Source: Halorussus sp. MSC15.2
Lineage (GTDB): Archaea > Halobacteriota > Halobacteria > Halobacteriales > Haladaptataceae
Assembly: GCF_010747475.1 (NCBI RefSeq)
Contig: NZ_VSLZ01000002.1
Span: forward strand, 496,001 to 560,000
Direction of reading: 5' to 3'
Length of the DNA stretch: 64,000 bases
Made by a program: the position numbers and the translations under genes. Shown in pieces: positions 34,104-43,168 of this stretch (position 1 is the first letter of the stretch; each line of letters opens with the position of its first letter). The notes beneath the pieces are model-generated. The model searched no databases. It was not told the DNA's origin and saw only the letters and a program-made list of their open reading frames with translations.

Positions 34104-35630
34104 TCAGTACACCGCGTCCCGAATCGCGTCGTCGAGGTCCTCGAAGGTGTCGAGGTGGGTCCGGCGCTCGGTCCGGAGCCTCGCCAGTTTCTCGTCCAGA
34201 TTCGCCACGTTCTCGGCCACGTCGAACTCGGCGATGTCCATGCCGGGAACCGCGCTCGGAATCGTCAGTCCGGTCGCCTCGTCGTCGGTCCACTCGACGG
34301 TGCCGCGGGCGATTTCGCGCAGAATCGTCACCGACTCCTCGACGCCGATGTCCTTCTGTTTCGCGCCGAGGTGGCCGGTGTTGATGACGAAGCAGTCCAC
34401 GTCGAGGTCGGCCACGAGGTCCCGGAAGCGGTTGCCCTCCTCGCCCTTCGACCCCACGATGAACGGGTTGGTGCCGACCACGCGGATGGACTCCCCGGCC
34501 TTCGAGGGGTCGCCAGCGCTGGTCTGGATGGACTCGCCGAGCATGAACGCCGCGGCGGCCTCCTCCGGCGAGAGTTTGGCGACTGGGGGCATGACGGGGT
34601 TCCGGGTGATGAAGAACACCTGGTCCACACCGTCGAGGTCGATGTCCTCGTCCGCCGACGAGAGCTGCTCGCGCTCGATGACGGCCCGACCGTTGGTGGT
34701 GTAACGGTCGCTGTCGAAGTCTACCGTCCCGTCGTCGGCGACGTCCACGTTCTCCAGCACGGCCGACTCGTCGGTCACGGCGTCGTACATCGCGGGCTGT
34801 TCGTCGGCGTCGAGTCCGATGGTCTTGACGTAGAGACCGTTGCCCTCGCTCCCCGCGATGGTCCCGTCCGGGAGCAGGGCGCAGACGTCGTCCTGCAGCA
34901 TGGTCGCCTCCTCGGGGTCGTCCAACCAGAGACCGTGGGCCGTCAGGGTGGACTTCCCGGTGGCCGAGAGACCGAGGAACGCCTGTCCGACCTCCTTCAG
35001 GTCGCCGGACTCGTCGGTCAACCGGACGCGCTTGCTCCCGGCGTGGAGACCGAGTCCGCCCTGCTTCTTGGCGTAGTACATGAACAGGCGGAGGAACGAC
35101 TTCTTGGCCTCACCGGTGTAGTCGCTCCCGAGGACGGCGGTGACGCCCTCGTCGGGGAGGATTCTGACGGCGATTTCGTCGGCGTCGGGAATCTGGACCG
35201 TCACGAAGTCCGGGTCCGGACGGGAGTCGCCGTCGCTCGTCACGGGTTCGAAGAGCTTCGCCCACGCCAGCGCGATGCGACCGTACTCGCGGGGAACGTA
35301 GAGTCGGCAGACGTAGGAGTGGTCGTCGTCTCGGCCCATCCGGCGGTCCACGCAGACCATCTCTCGCTCGCGGGCCGCGTCGAACGCTCGCTCGATGCGC
35401 GCGTAGTCGTCCGCGTCGAAGTCGTCGTCCACCGCGTTCTTCGTCCGGTCGGCGTTGCGCGAGCGCTCGTCGCTCACGTAGGACGGGGAACCGAACTCGG
35501 TGGTCGTCTCGAGGTGGTCGGAGAACTCGCGGAGGCGGTCCATCGACGGGTCGTATATCACGTCGTCCGCTTCGGCCGGGTCTGGAAGCGCTGTCTCCAG
35601 CGACTGAACTGTCTTCCCGGATTCTGACAT
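34104..35630 (-). CDS. pckA: Phosphoenolpyruvate carboxykinase (ATP type)
   Basis: Converts oxaloacetate and ATP to PEP, CO2 and ADP, the entry to gluconeogenesis. The sequence has the Arg/Lys substrate loop SDYTGEAKKSFLRL (residues 169-182), the P-loop FLGLSATGKSTL (218-229), and the metal-binding LQDD later, all characteristic of ATP-PEPCK. The length is 508 residues, slightly shorter than bacterial enzymes. The ATG at 35630 is used rather than the one at 35642, which gives only four extra residues. It is divergent from the ADP-forming acyl-CoA synthetase gene. Confidence 0.88.
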   Translation of the reverse strand: MSESGKTVQSLETALPDPAEADDVIYDPSMDRLREFSDHLETTTEFGSPSYVSDERSRNADRTKNAVDDDFDADDYARIERAFDAAREREMVCVDRRMGRDDDHSYVCRLYVPREYGRIALAWAKLFEPVTSDGDSRPDPDFVTVQIPDADEIAVRILPDEGVTAVLGSDYTGEAKKSFLRLFMYYAKKQGGLGLHAGSKRVRLTDESGDLKEVGQAFLGLSATGKSTLTAHGLWLDDPEEATMLQDDVCALLPDGTIAGSEGNGLYVKTIGLDADEQPAMYDAVTDESAVLENVDVADDGTVDFDSDRYTTNGRAVIEREQLSSADEDIDLDGVDQVFFITRNPVMPPVAKLSPEEAAAAFMLGESIQTSAGDPSKAGESIRVVGTNPFIVGSKGEEGNRFRDLVADLDVDCFVINTGHLGAKQKDIGVEESVTILREIARGTVEWTDDEATGLTIPSAVPGMDIAEFDVAENVANLDEKLARLRTERRTHLDTFEDLDDAIRDAVY

Positions 35631-35916
35631 CGGGTGAACCAAGAGTACCCGGACGTATAATTATGCACCATTTACGCGGGCGTTGGGCGCTCTACTACGG
35701 ATTTTTGATTTCACATCCGAGTAAATAATATCGCTTCCGGGGTGGATACCCGAGGTTGTGTCCGTTTAGGTCCCGATTATCGTACTCGCGCTCGCGTCGG
35801 TCTCTACGAATCGTTCGCAGCGCGGCGGAAGGGGTGAAGATTCCCAGACGCGGCCGATTCCCGCTGTCCGGAAACAGGACACCACTTTTAAGCGCGAATC
35901 GGGCGAACTGCCGAAC
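35631..35916. promoter_or_regulatory. Divergent promoter region between pckA and the ADP-forming acyl-CoA synthetase
   Basis: About 286 bases without a gene. The rightward gene has ACTTTTAAGC (around 35885-35893) placed about 28 bases before its GTG, which fits a TATA box and leaderless message. For pckA the AT-rich ATAATTATG near 35667-35675 is the best TATA candidate. An additional AT-rich segment (GAGTAAATAATATCG near 35725) has no assigned role. Confidence 0.5.
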
Positions 35917-38028
35917 GTGGACGAGAACACTGGAGGGTTGGCGGGGCTGTTCGCGCCCGAGCGAGTCGCCGTAATCGGGGCGACCGAGAGCGAGGGGTCT
36001 ATCGGTCGCGCGATTACCGAGAACCTGCGGGCCGACTTCGCGGGCGAGACCGTCCCGGTGAACCCCAACTACGACGACGTGCTGGGGCTAGAGTGCTACC
36101 CCGACGTGGCCGACGTTCCGGGCGAGTTGGACCTCGCGGTGGTCGTCGTCCCGCCGAAAATCGCGGTCGAGGCCGTCCGGCAGTGCGGCGAGGCCGGCGT
36201 CCGGAACGTGGTGGTCATCACCGCCGGATTCGGCGAGACCGGAAGCGAGGGCGCGAGTCGGGAGCAGGAACTGGCGGAGGTCGCCGAGGCGTACGACCTC
36301 AACGTGGTCGGGCCGAACAGTCTCGGCGTGATGAGTACGCCCTCGGGGATGAACGCCACCTTCGGTCCCGAGAACGCGCTCCCGGGGTCTATCTCCTTCA
36401 TGAGCCAGTCCGGCGCGTTCATCACGGCGGTGCTGGACTGGGCCAACGACGAGGGAATCGGCTTCAAGGACGTGGTGTCGCTCGGTAACAAAGCGGTCCT
36501 TGACGAGACCGACTTTGTGGAGGCGTGGGGCGACGACCCCGACACCGACGTGATTCTGGGCTATCTGGAGGGCATCGAGGACGGCCCGGCGTTCATCGAC
36601 GCCGCGCGCCGAGTCACCGACGACACGCCCATCGTGATGGTCAAGTCGGGCCGGACCGAGGCCGGAGCGCAGGCGGTCTCCTCGCACACCGGGACCCTCG
36701 CGGGGAGCGAGCAGGCCTACGAGGCCGGACTCGAACAGGCGGGCGTCCTCCGGGTCGAGAACGTGCAGGAACTGTTCGACTTCGCTCAGATTCTGTCGGG
36801 GCAACCCCTGCCCGACTCAGACGACGTGGCCATCGTGACCAACGCGGGCGGCCCGGGCGTGATGACCACCGACGCGGTGGGCGACTCGAACCTCTCGCTG
36901 GCTTCCTTCTCCGACGAGACGCTCGACGCGCTCTCCGAGTCGATGCCCGAGGAGGCCAACATCTACAACCCCATCGACGCCATCGGCGACGCCGACATCG
37001 ACCGGTTCGAGGAGGCGCTGGACCTCGCGCTCGCCGACGAGAACGTCGGGTGCGCGGTGGTCCTGTCCGCGCCGACCGCGGTCATCGACTTCGACGACCT
37101 CGCGCGGGTCATCACCGACCTGCAGGCCGAACATGGGAAACCGGTCGCGTCGGTGCTGATGGGCGGCGAGAGCACCGACTCCGCGAGGGAGGTCCTGCGC
37201 GAGGGCGGCATCCCGAACTACTTCGACCCGGCGCGCGCGGTCCGGAGTCTCGACTCTCTCTCGCGCTACCGCGAAATCAGCGAGCGCGAGTACGAGGACC
37301 CCCGGACGTTCGACGTGGACCGCGAGCGTGCCCGCGAGATTCTCGAACGCGCCGAGGAGCGCGGCGACAACCGCCTCGGCGTGGAGGCGATGGGCCTGCT
37401 CGACGCCTACGGGATTCCTACCCCGGAAGGCACCGTCGCCGAGACGCCCGAGGACGCGGTCACGGCCGCGCAGGACATCGAGGACGACGTGGTAATGAAG
37501 ATAGTCTCGCCCGACATCCTCCACAAGTCCGACATCGGCGGCGTGAAGGTCGGCGTCTCGCCCGAGGAGGTGTACGACGCCTTCGAGGACCTCGTGACCC
37601 GCGCCCGGAACTACCAGCCAGACGCCGACATTCTGGGCGTGCAGGTACAGGAGATGGTGGACCTCGATTCGGGTACCGAGACCATCATCGGGATGAACCG
37701 CGACCCGCAGTTCGGTCCCCTGCTGCTGTTCGGACTCGGCGGCATCTTCGTGGAGATTCTGGAGGACACCGAGACCCGGGTCGCGCCCGTAAGCGAGCGC
37801 GAGGCGACCGAGATGGTCGAGGGAATCCGGTCCGCGCCGCTCCTACGCGGCGCGCGAGGCCGCGACCCCGCCGACCGCGAGGCCATCGTCGAGAGCCTCC
37901 AGCGTCTCTCGCAACTCGTGACCGACTTCCCCGCGATACTCGAACTCGACGTGAACCCCCTCGTCGCGGGTCCGGACGGCGTGCAGGCCGTGGACGTGCG
38001 ACTCACCGTGGACACCGACAACCTATGA
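35917..38028 (+). CDS. acd: ADP-forming acyl-CoA (acetyl-CoA) synthetase, fused alpha-beta
   Basis: A 703-residue protein with the alpha-subunit part first: CoA-binding Rossmann domain (VAVIGATESEGSIGR), ligase domain with the phospho-histidine in SSHTGTLAGSE, and an ATP-grasp beta part with HKSDIGGVKVG. It converts acetyl-CoA, ADP and Pi to acetate, ATP and CoA, the normal archaeal route of acetate formation. The GTG at 35917 is supported by an upstream TATA element. Its stop overlaps the ATG of the next gene (ATGA), so the two proteins are made together. The exact acyl range is not readable. Confidence 0.9.
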   Translation: MDENTGGLAGLFAPERVAVIGATESEGSIGRAITENLRADFAGETVPVNPNYDDVLGLECYPDVADVPGELDLAVVVVPPKIAVEAVRQCGEAGVRNVVVITAGFGETGSEGASREQELAEVAEAYDLNVVGPNSLGVMSTPSGMNATFGPENALPGSISFMSQSGAFITAVLDWANDEGIGFKDVVSLGNKAVLDETDFVEAWGDDPDTDVILGYLEGIEDGPAFIDAARRVTDDTPIVMVKSGRTEAGAQAVSSHTGTLAGSEQAYEAGLEQAGVLRVENVQELFDFAQILSGQPLPDSDDVAIVTNAGGPGVMTTDAVGDSNLSLASFSDETLDALSESMPEEANIYNPIDAIGDADIDRFEEALDLALADENVGCAVVLSAPTAVIDFDDLARVITDLQAEHGKPVASVLMGGESTDSAREVLREGGIPNYFDPARAVRSLDSLSRYREISEREYEDPRTFDVDRERAREILERAEERGDNRLGVEAMGLLDAYGIPTPEGTVAETPEDAVTAAQDIEDDVVMKIVSPDILHKSDIGGVKVGVSPEEVYDAFEDLVTRARNYQPDADILGVQVQEMVDLDSGTETIIGMNRDPQFGPLLLFGLGGIFVEILEDTETRVAPVSEREATEMVEGIRSAPLLRGARGRDPADREAIVESLQRLSQLVTDFPAILELDVNPLVAGPDGVQAVDVRLTVDTDNL

Positions 38029-39134
38029 AAACGATACTCGTCACCGCGACCGAAGAGAGCACAGGCAAGACCGCGGTCGCGCTCGCGCTGGCTAAACTGG
38101 CCGCCGAGCGCGGTCTCTCGGTCGGTTACATGAAACCCAAGGGCACTCGACTCCAGAGCAACGTCGGCAAGACGCTGGACGAGGACCCGATGCTCGCCCG
38201 CGAGCTGCTCGACTTGGACGCCGAGATGCACGACCTCGAACCCGTCGTCTACTCGCCGACGTTCGTCGAGCAGGCGATTCGCGGCCGCGAGGACCCCGAC
38301 GAACTCCGCGAGCAGGTCCGCCAGAGCTTCGACAGTCTGGCCGAGGGCAAGGACCTGATGGTGGTCGAGGGGGGCGGGAAACTCACCACCGGCGGCATCG
38401 TCGGTCTCACCGACCCCGAGGTGGCCGACCTCCTCGACGCGGAGGTCCTGCTCATGTCGAAGTACGACCAGGGCGGCGACGTGGACGACCTGCTGGCGGC
38501 CGCCGACGACGTGGGCGACCGACTGCTCGGCGTGCTGTTCAACGCGGTGAAGGAGGGGAACTTCGACGGTCTCGAAACCGAAGTCGTCCCGTTCCTCGAA
38601 GCGCGCGGCGTCCCGGTCCTGGGCGTCGTCCCCCGCGACCAATCGCTGGCGGGCGTGACGGTCGCGGAACTCGCCGCGGAACTCTCGGCCGAGCAACTGA
38701 ACGACGCGCCCGGGGACGCCTTCGTCGAGCGGTTCCTCGTCGGCGCGATGTCGGGCGACTCCGCGCTCCGTCACCTCCGCCGGACGAAGGACGCCGCGCT
38801 CGTCACCGGCGGCGACCGCCCGGACCTCCAGCGCGTCGCGCTGGAAGCGCCGGGCGTGAAGTGCCTGATTCTGACCGGCGGGTTCCGCCCGCCGGGGGCC
38901 ATCGTCGGCAAGGCCGAGGAGAAGGGCGTCCCGATTCTGCTGGTCCAGTCGGACACCCTGACGACGATAGAGCGCGCCGAGGACGTGGTCCGGAGCGGTC
39001 GGACCCGCGACGCCGAGACGGTCGAGACGATGCGGGGCTTACTCCACGACCACGCCGACGTTGAGTCCATCCTCGGCGACGGCGACGAGTTCTCGCCAGC
39101 GGAGGACGCCGACCCGGACCAATCGCAGGAGTAA
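38025..39134 (+). CDS. P-loop/DRTGG-domain protein (BioD/CobB-like, Pta N-terminal type)
   Basis: A 369-residue protein. The N-terminal domain has the P-loop TATEESTGKTAVALAL and the Walker-B-like VVEGGGKLTTGG segment, similar to dethiobiotin synthetase. The C-terminal part is a DRTGG domain (FLVGAMSGDSALRHLRR then ALVTGGDRPDLQRVAL). The same arrangement is the regulatory N-terminus of long phosphotransacetylases, but the catalytic phosphotransacetylase domain is absent. Translational coupling to acd suggests a regulatory role in acyl-CoA/acetate metabolism; that is inference. The name phosphotransacetylase would overstate its function. Confidence 0.82.
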   Translation: MKTILVTATEESTGKTAVALALAKLAAERGLSVGYMKPKGTRLQSNVGKTLDEDPMLARELLDLDAEMHDLEPVVYSPTFVEQAIRGREDPDELREQVRQSFDSLAEGKDLMVVEGGGKLTTGGIVGLTDPEVADLLDAEVLLMSKYDQGGDVDDLLAAADDVGDRLLGVLFNAVKEGNFDGLETEVVPFLEARGVPVLGVVPRDQSLAGVTVAELAAELSAEQLNDAPGDAFVERFLVGAMSGDSALRHLRRTKDAALVTGGDRPDLQRVALEAPGVKCLILTGGFRPPGAIVGKAEEKGVPILLVQSDTLTTIERAEDVVRSGRTRDAETVETMRGLLHDHADVESILGDGDEFSPAEDADPDQSQE

Positions 39135-39136
39135 CG

Positions 39137-40168
39137 CTACTCGCCGATTCGGACCATCCCTTTCACGGTCTCTGGGTCCATCGCGCGCCGGAAGGCGTCG
39201 TCCACGTCTTCGAGGTCGGTCTCGAAGTCCACGATGCCCGCCGCGTCCACCGCGTCGTCCGCGAGCAGTTCTATCGCCGCAGGGTACGTGTTCCGGTAGC
39301 GGAACGACCCGCGCACGTCCAACTCGTTGTCCACGATGTCGAGTACGTCGAGGGGCACCTCGGCCTCGTCGCCGAGTCCGACGAAGACCACGGTGCCGCC
39401 GCGCCGGACCGCGTCGAGCGACCCGGCGACGGCCGACGTCGCGCCGGAGGCCTCGATAGCGACATCGACACCCTCACCGTCGGTGGCGTCCGCGACCGCC
39501 GCGCCGAGGTCCTCCTCACGGGGGTCGATGGTCGCGTCCGCGCCGCGCTCCTCGGCCCGCCGGAGTTTGGAGTCTACCACGTCCGAGACGAAGATGTCGG
39601 TCGCTCCCGCGGCGCGGGCGGCCTCCATCGTTAGCAGACCGATGGGTCCCGCGCCGGTAATCAGCACCGAGTCGCCGACGCCGACTTCGCCGCGGCGCGC
39701 GACGTGGATGCCGACGCTGAGGGGTTCGCACAGCGCGCCCTCTCGCGTGGAGACGGACTCGGGGAGTCGGTAGGCGAAGTCGGCGGGCCACGCGACGTAC
39801 TCGGCGAACGCGCCGTCGTCCGGCGGCGTCGCCATGAAGGTCACGTCGGGGCAGAGGTTGTACTCGCCTCGCTTGCAGTGGGCGCAGCGTCGGCAGGGGA
39901 CGCCGGGTTCGAGCGCCACTCTATCACCCCGTTCGAGGTCGGTCACGCGCTCGCCGACCGCGACCACCTCGCCCGCGCTCTCGTGGCCCAGAATCAGCGG
40001 GTCCTCCACCACGTAGTCGCCGATTCGACCGTGTTCGTAGTAGTGGAGGTCCGACCCACAGATGCCGACTTCGCCGACCGCGACCAGCATCTCGTCGGGC
40101 GCGGGGTCGGGCCGCGGCCGGTCCTCGATGTCGAGTCGGCCGGGTTCTCGCAGGACTGCCGTGCGCAT
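39137..40168 (-). CDS. Zinc-dependent medium-chain polyol/alcohol dehydrogenase
   Basis: A 343-residue MDR enzyme. Catalytic zinc ligands are Cys in GICGSD, His-Glu in LGHESAGEV, and Glu in CEPLSVGIH. The structural zinc site is CRRCAHCKRGEYNLC. The NAD-binding fold starts VLITGAGPIGLL. It resembles sorbitol, xylitol and threonine dehydrogenases; the polyol type is favoured by GSDLHYYEHG. It lies downstream of the arsenic cluster on the same strand but probably has its own role. The ATG is at 40168. Confidence 0.87.
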   Translation of the reverse strand: MRTAVLREPGRLDIEDRPRPDPAPDEMLVAVGEVGICGSDLHYYEHGRIGDYVVEDPLILGHESAGEVVAVGERVTDLERGDRVALEPGVPCRRCAHCKRGEYNLCPDVTFMATPPDDGAFAEYVAWPADFAYRLPESVSTREGALCEPLSVGIHVARRGEVGVGDSVLITGAGPIGLLTMEAARAAGATDIFVSDVVDSKLRRAEERGADATIDPREEDLGAAVADATDGEGVDVAIEASGATSAVAGSLDAVRRGGTVVFVGLGDEAEVPLDVLDIVDNELDVRGSFRYRNTYPAAIELLADDAVDAAGIVDFETDLEDVDDAFRRAMDPETVKGMVRIGE

Positions 40169-40248
40169 GGCCGGGTGTTGGTCGCGGAGCGATAAATCGG
40201 TTCGTACGAGGGGAGCGACTGCTCCGGTTCCGCTCGCTCGTCGAGCGA

Positions 40249-40698
40249 TTACTCGTCGAGGTCCTTCCGCATGCAGGTCGCCGAATCGGGACACAGGTCG
40301 GCGAACTCGGTCGTCCCTCGAATGCTCTCCGGGACCGTCTCGCGGTCGGTGACCTCGTAGCCGCGCCCCCGGAAGAACGTCGCCGCGGTGGTGGTCAGGA
40401 GATAGAGCGTCTCTATCTCGTTCGCTCGCGCCCGGCCCTCCAGCGCGTCGCACAGCGCGGTTCCGTAGCCCTGCCCGCGATGGGGTTCCGCGACGACGAC
40501 CGACCGGAGCAGACCGTTCGACCCGTGGGGTTCGACGCCGCCGATACCGACGAGTTCCGCGTCGTCGTGGCCGACGAAGAAGCAACTCGGCTTCTCCCGC
40601 ACGTCCTCCGACGGGAGTCCGCTCGCCTCCAACAACGCCTCGATGCGGTCCAACTCCGCGGTCTCGGCCTTCCGAATCGATATCGTCGGCGTAGTCAT
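40249..40698 (-). CDS. arsN2: ArsN2-type GNAT acetyltransferase (arsenic cluster)
   Basis: A 149-residue GNAT protein. The acetyl-CoA loop is VVVAEPHRGQGYGTALCDAL. The C-terminal half has ETLYLLTTTAATFFRGRGYE and then P-E-S-I-R-G-T-T-E-F-A-D-L-C-P-D-S-A, the pattern I know from ArsN2 proteins that sit in ars operons. ArsN-type enzymes acetylate organoarsenicals or related compounds; this branch is less studied. It is the last gene of the cluster arsR-arsM-orf-arsN2. Confidence 0.8.
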   Translation of the reverse strand: MTTPTISIRKAETAELDRIEALLEASGLPSEDVREKPSCFFVGHDDAELVGIGGVEPHGSNGLLRSVVVAEPHRGQGYGTALCDALEGRARANEIETLYLLTTTAATFFRGRGYEVTDRETVPESIRGTTEFADLCPDSATCMRKDLDE

Positions 40699-40755
40699 GC
40701 TGACCTCGTGAAGTGTCCAGTTCGCCCGCGGTGGCTTTGCGGTTCGAGACGTCGG

Positions 40756-41046
40756 TTAGCACGAATCATCGGATGGAATCTGGGTGACCGTGATTCTGGC
40801 TCTTCCGCCGAGGTCGAACGCCATACCCGGGCAGTCGTAGAAGCAACGCATCAGTGCGTATGCGCGGCGCGCGGCGACGACGAGTCCGGCGACACCTGCG
40901 AGGACCACGGTGCCGGTCAGCGGTTGGCTGACGAACCACAGCGCCGCGGGAATCGCGGCGACCACGGCGTAACTCAGCAGGATGTCGCTCCACGTGTACT
41001 CCTCGATTCTCGCACGCTCTCGTGAATCTGACGGTGGTCGGTACAT
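40756..41046 (-). CDS. Uncharacterised two-helix membrane protein of the arsenic cluster
   Basis: A 96-residue protein: charged N-terminus (ERARIEEYTWSDILLSY), two hydrophobic helices (VVAAIPAALWFVSQPLTGTVVLAGVAGLVVAA), then RAYALMRCFYDCPGMAFDLGG with a Cys pair separated by three residues, and a final Cys. The family is unknown. Its position between arsM and arsN2 and the C-terminal thiols suggest a role in handling As(III) or methylated arsenic at the membrane. That is inference only. It is spaced 57 and 85 bases from its neighbours. Confidence 0.65.
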   Translation of the reverse strand: MYRPPSDSRERARIEEYTWSDILLSYAVVAAIPAALWFVSQPLTGTVVLAGVAGLVVAARRAYALMRCFYDCPGMAFDLGGRARITVTQIPSDDSC

Positions 41047-41131
41047 TACGTATCTGGTGTGGTAATCGGTGTTCGTTCGTGCGACGCTACTCGCGGCGTC
41101 GGCGACGGGTCTGGCCTCGAAACGACTATCC

Positions 41132-41998
41132 TCATTCGGCGGAGTCCCCCCGCGACGGTCGCTGCCCGGATGCCGGCTTCTCGGCCTCGATTCTCGCGGC
41201 GACGACGTAGTCGCTCAAATCGCGCTCGTCGTCCCACTCGCGGATGAACTCGTCGCTGTCGGACTTGGGTTCGATGGAGACGTCCGTGAATCCGGCGTCG
41301 GTCAGCATCGCGTCGAGCGCGGGAATCGACGCCGCGCCGCCGACGCAGGCCGCCACCGACGTGGGGTCGGTCCGTATTCCGTCGGGGAGTTCGGCGGTCA
41401 GGACGACGTCCGAGACAGCGAGTCGCCCGCCCGGACGCAGGACGCGATACGCCTCGCGGAACACCTGCGGTTTGTCCGGCGAGAGGTTGACGACGCAGTT
41501 CGACAGAATCACGTCCACCGACGCGTCGGCGACCGGGAGGTGTTCGATTTCGCCGAGGCGGAACTCGACGTTCGACGCGTCGTTCGCTTCGACGTTCTCG
41601 CGGGCCGTCTCGACCATCTCGGGCGTCATATCGACGCCGACGACGCGACCGGACTCCCCGACCTCTCGGGCCGCGAGGAAGCAGTCGAACCCGCCGCCGG
41701 AACCGAGGTCGAGGACGGTGTCGCCCGCTTCGAGACTCGCGATTGCGGTCGGATTCCCGCAACCGAGACCCAGATTCGCGTCTCCGTCCACGGCGTCGAG
41801 GTCCGCGTCCGAGTAGCCGAGTTTCCGCGACTCGTCGGCGGGGGTGTCACCGCAGGAGTCCGTCCCATCGCAACACGACGACTCCGTCGACGACGACCCG
41901 GCGGCGATACGCGAGTACCGTTCGCGCACGGCGGTGCGCTGGTCCGCGTCCGTGAGACCCTCGCGGTCAGTCTCGGCCGTCGGAGCGTCGTCAGTCAT
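41132..41998 (-). CDS. arsM: Arsenite S-adenosylmethionine methyltransferase
   Basis: Methylates As(III) with SAM. The 288-residue protein has the SAM-binding DLGSGGGFDCFL motif (97-108) and the four-cysteine pattern of ArsM: C42/C43/C49 in SSCCDGTDSCG, C80 in LGLGCGNPTA, C168 in LSNCVVNL and C218 in VAACVGGA. All catalytic cysteines are therefore present. The N-terminal acidic stretch is haloarchaeal. Its start overlaps the arsR 3' end by eight bases, so it is translated from the same message. Methylated arsenic is volatile or exported, which gives resistance. Confidence 0.92.
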   Translation of the reverse strand: MTDDAPTAETDREGLTDADQRTAVRERYSRIAAGSSSTESSCCDGTDSCGDTPADESRKLGYSDADLDAVDGDANLGLGCGNPTAIASLEAGDTVLDLGSGGGFDCFLAAREVGESGRVVGVDMTPEMVETARENVEANDASNVEFRLGEIEHLPVADASVDVILSNCVVNLSPDKPQVFREAYRVLRPGGRLAVSDVVLTAELPDGIRTDPTSVAACVGGAASIPALDAMLTDAGFTDVSIEPKSDSDEFIREWDDERDLSDYVVAARIEAEKPASGQRPSRGDSAE

Positions 41999-42356
41999 CG
42001 TCGGCTGACCTCGTCTCGTCGAGGACGCCGAGGAGTCGTTCGGCCCGCGGCGTCGCGGTGTAGTATCGCCATCGACCCTCCTTTCGCCGTTCGACCAGTC
42101 CGGCGCTGAAGAGTCGCGAGAGCGCTTGACTGACCGCGCCCTGACTCACTCCGAGCGTTGGTTCCAGTTCACAGACGCAGACGTCGTCCTCGGAGTCCGC
42201 GATGAGTCGGAGCGCTTCGTACCGGGTGTCGTTCCCCAGCGTTGCGAGCGTCTGGACGTCACTCGCCACGGCTTCTTCGGACAGCGAGTGTCCGACTTCA
42301 CAACAGCCAGTCCCTCGTTGCGCGTCCGGTTCGGGGTCCGTCGTTTGCCCACTCAT
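41991..42356 (-). CDS. arsR: ArsR-family arsenic-responsive repressor
   Basis: A 121-residue winged-helix repressor. The As(III) site is DVCVCELEP (C60 and C62) at the start of the recognition helix, and C18/C19 near the N-terminus may add ligands. The recognition helix is SQGAVSQALSRL, with a wing RRKEGRWRYY. It would repress the ars operon until arsenite binds. It lies first in the operon, with operator-like inverted repeats directly upstream. The ATG is at 42356. Confidence 0.9.
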   Translation of the reverse strand: MSGQTTDPEPDAQRGTGCCEVGHSLSEEAVASDVQTLATLGNDTRYEALRLIADSEDDVCVCELEPTLGVSQGAVSQALSRLFSAGLVERRKEGRWRYYTATPRAERLLGVLDETRSADDD

Positions 42357-42357
42357 T

Positions 42358-42390
42358 TTAGCACATGCTAATATTAGACTCTACTAATAT
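42358..42390. promoter_or_regulatory. ArsR operator: two adjacent inverted repeats
   Basis: TTAGCA-CA-TGCTAA occupies 42358-42371 and ATATTAG-N6-CTAATAT occupies 42371-42390, sharing one base. Both lie directly before the arsR start and overlap the AT-rich promoter. The second is a perfect 7+7 repeat. They fit binding sites for a dimeric winged-helix repressor. Confidence 0.7.
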
Positions 42391-42517
42391 AAGCGTTCGG
42401 GTGGTTTCTTCGACGGAACCGAGTCGGGAGAATCACCGAGTTTCGACGAGCTATCGGTACGACAGACACTATCGCACGACCACGGTCCTTATGTCAACTC
42501 CCGCAGTACCACCGCCC

Positions 42518-43048
42518 ATGCCCGGCGCAGTGTTCCTCCGGGGCGACTCGATTACCCTACGGACCATCGAAGCGGAGGACGTGGAGTTCATGCGCGACAC
42601 CGTCAACGACCCCGAGGTGCGCGAGGGACTGACGACGGCGTTCCCCTTCAACGCCGAACAGGAGCGCGAGTACTTCGAAGAGCGAATCTCGAATCAAGAG
42701 GACGTGAACCTCGCTATCTGTACTGACGGTGAGATGGCGGGCACCATCGGTCTCCACGACATGAACCAGCGGTCGGGCCACTGCGAGGTCGGTCTCTGGC
42801 TCGCCACCGATTACCACGGCCGCGGCTACGGCACCGAGGCCTCGCGCCTGTTGACCGACTACGCCTTCCGCGAACTCCGGATGCACAGGGTACAGGCCCG
42901 CGTTCTCGCCACGAACGATGCCTCCGCGCGAATCTGGCAGAAGTTGGGTTTCAGGGAGGAAGGCGTCCACCACGACGAGGCGTTCACCGATGGCGAGTAC
43001 GTGGACATTCGGTACTTCGGGGTGCTGGAAGACGAGTGGGGGAAATAG
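42518..43048 (+). CDS. RimJ/RimL-type GNAT acetyltransferase
   Basis: A 176-residue GNAT protein. The N-terminal GDSITLRTIEAEDVEF segment is typical of RimJ/RimL-type enzymes. The acetyl-CoA loop is WLATDYHGRGYGTEASRLL, followed by LRMHRVQARVLATNDASARIWQKLGF. Members acetylate protein N-termini, spermidine or small amines; the substrate is not determinable. The ATG at 42518 (MPGAVFLRGD) is favoured; 42491 adds nine residues. It is divergent from arsR. Confidence 0.85.
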   Translation: MPGAVFLRGDSITLRTIEAEDVEFMRDTVNDPEVREGLTTAFPFNAEQEREYFEERISNQEDVNLAICTDGEMAGTIGLHDMNQRSGHCEVGLWLATDYHGRGYGTEASRLLTDYAFRELRMHRVQARVLATNDASARIWQKLGFREEGVHHDEAFTDGEYVDIRYFGVLEDEWGK

Positions 43049-43168
43049 CGACGGCGGAACCCAGTTGCTGTCGGTTCTCTCCTTGGCGGTGACACTCGAC
43101 GCCGGAACCAGAGACTGGCCGCGTGCACCGGCGGGTTATTTAATGCGGGAGCGAAAACCCCGGTCCGA

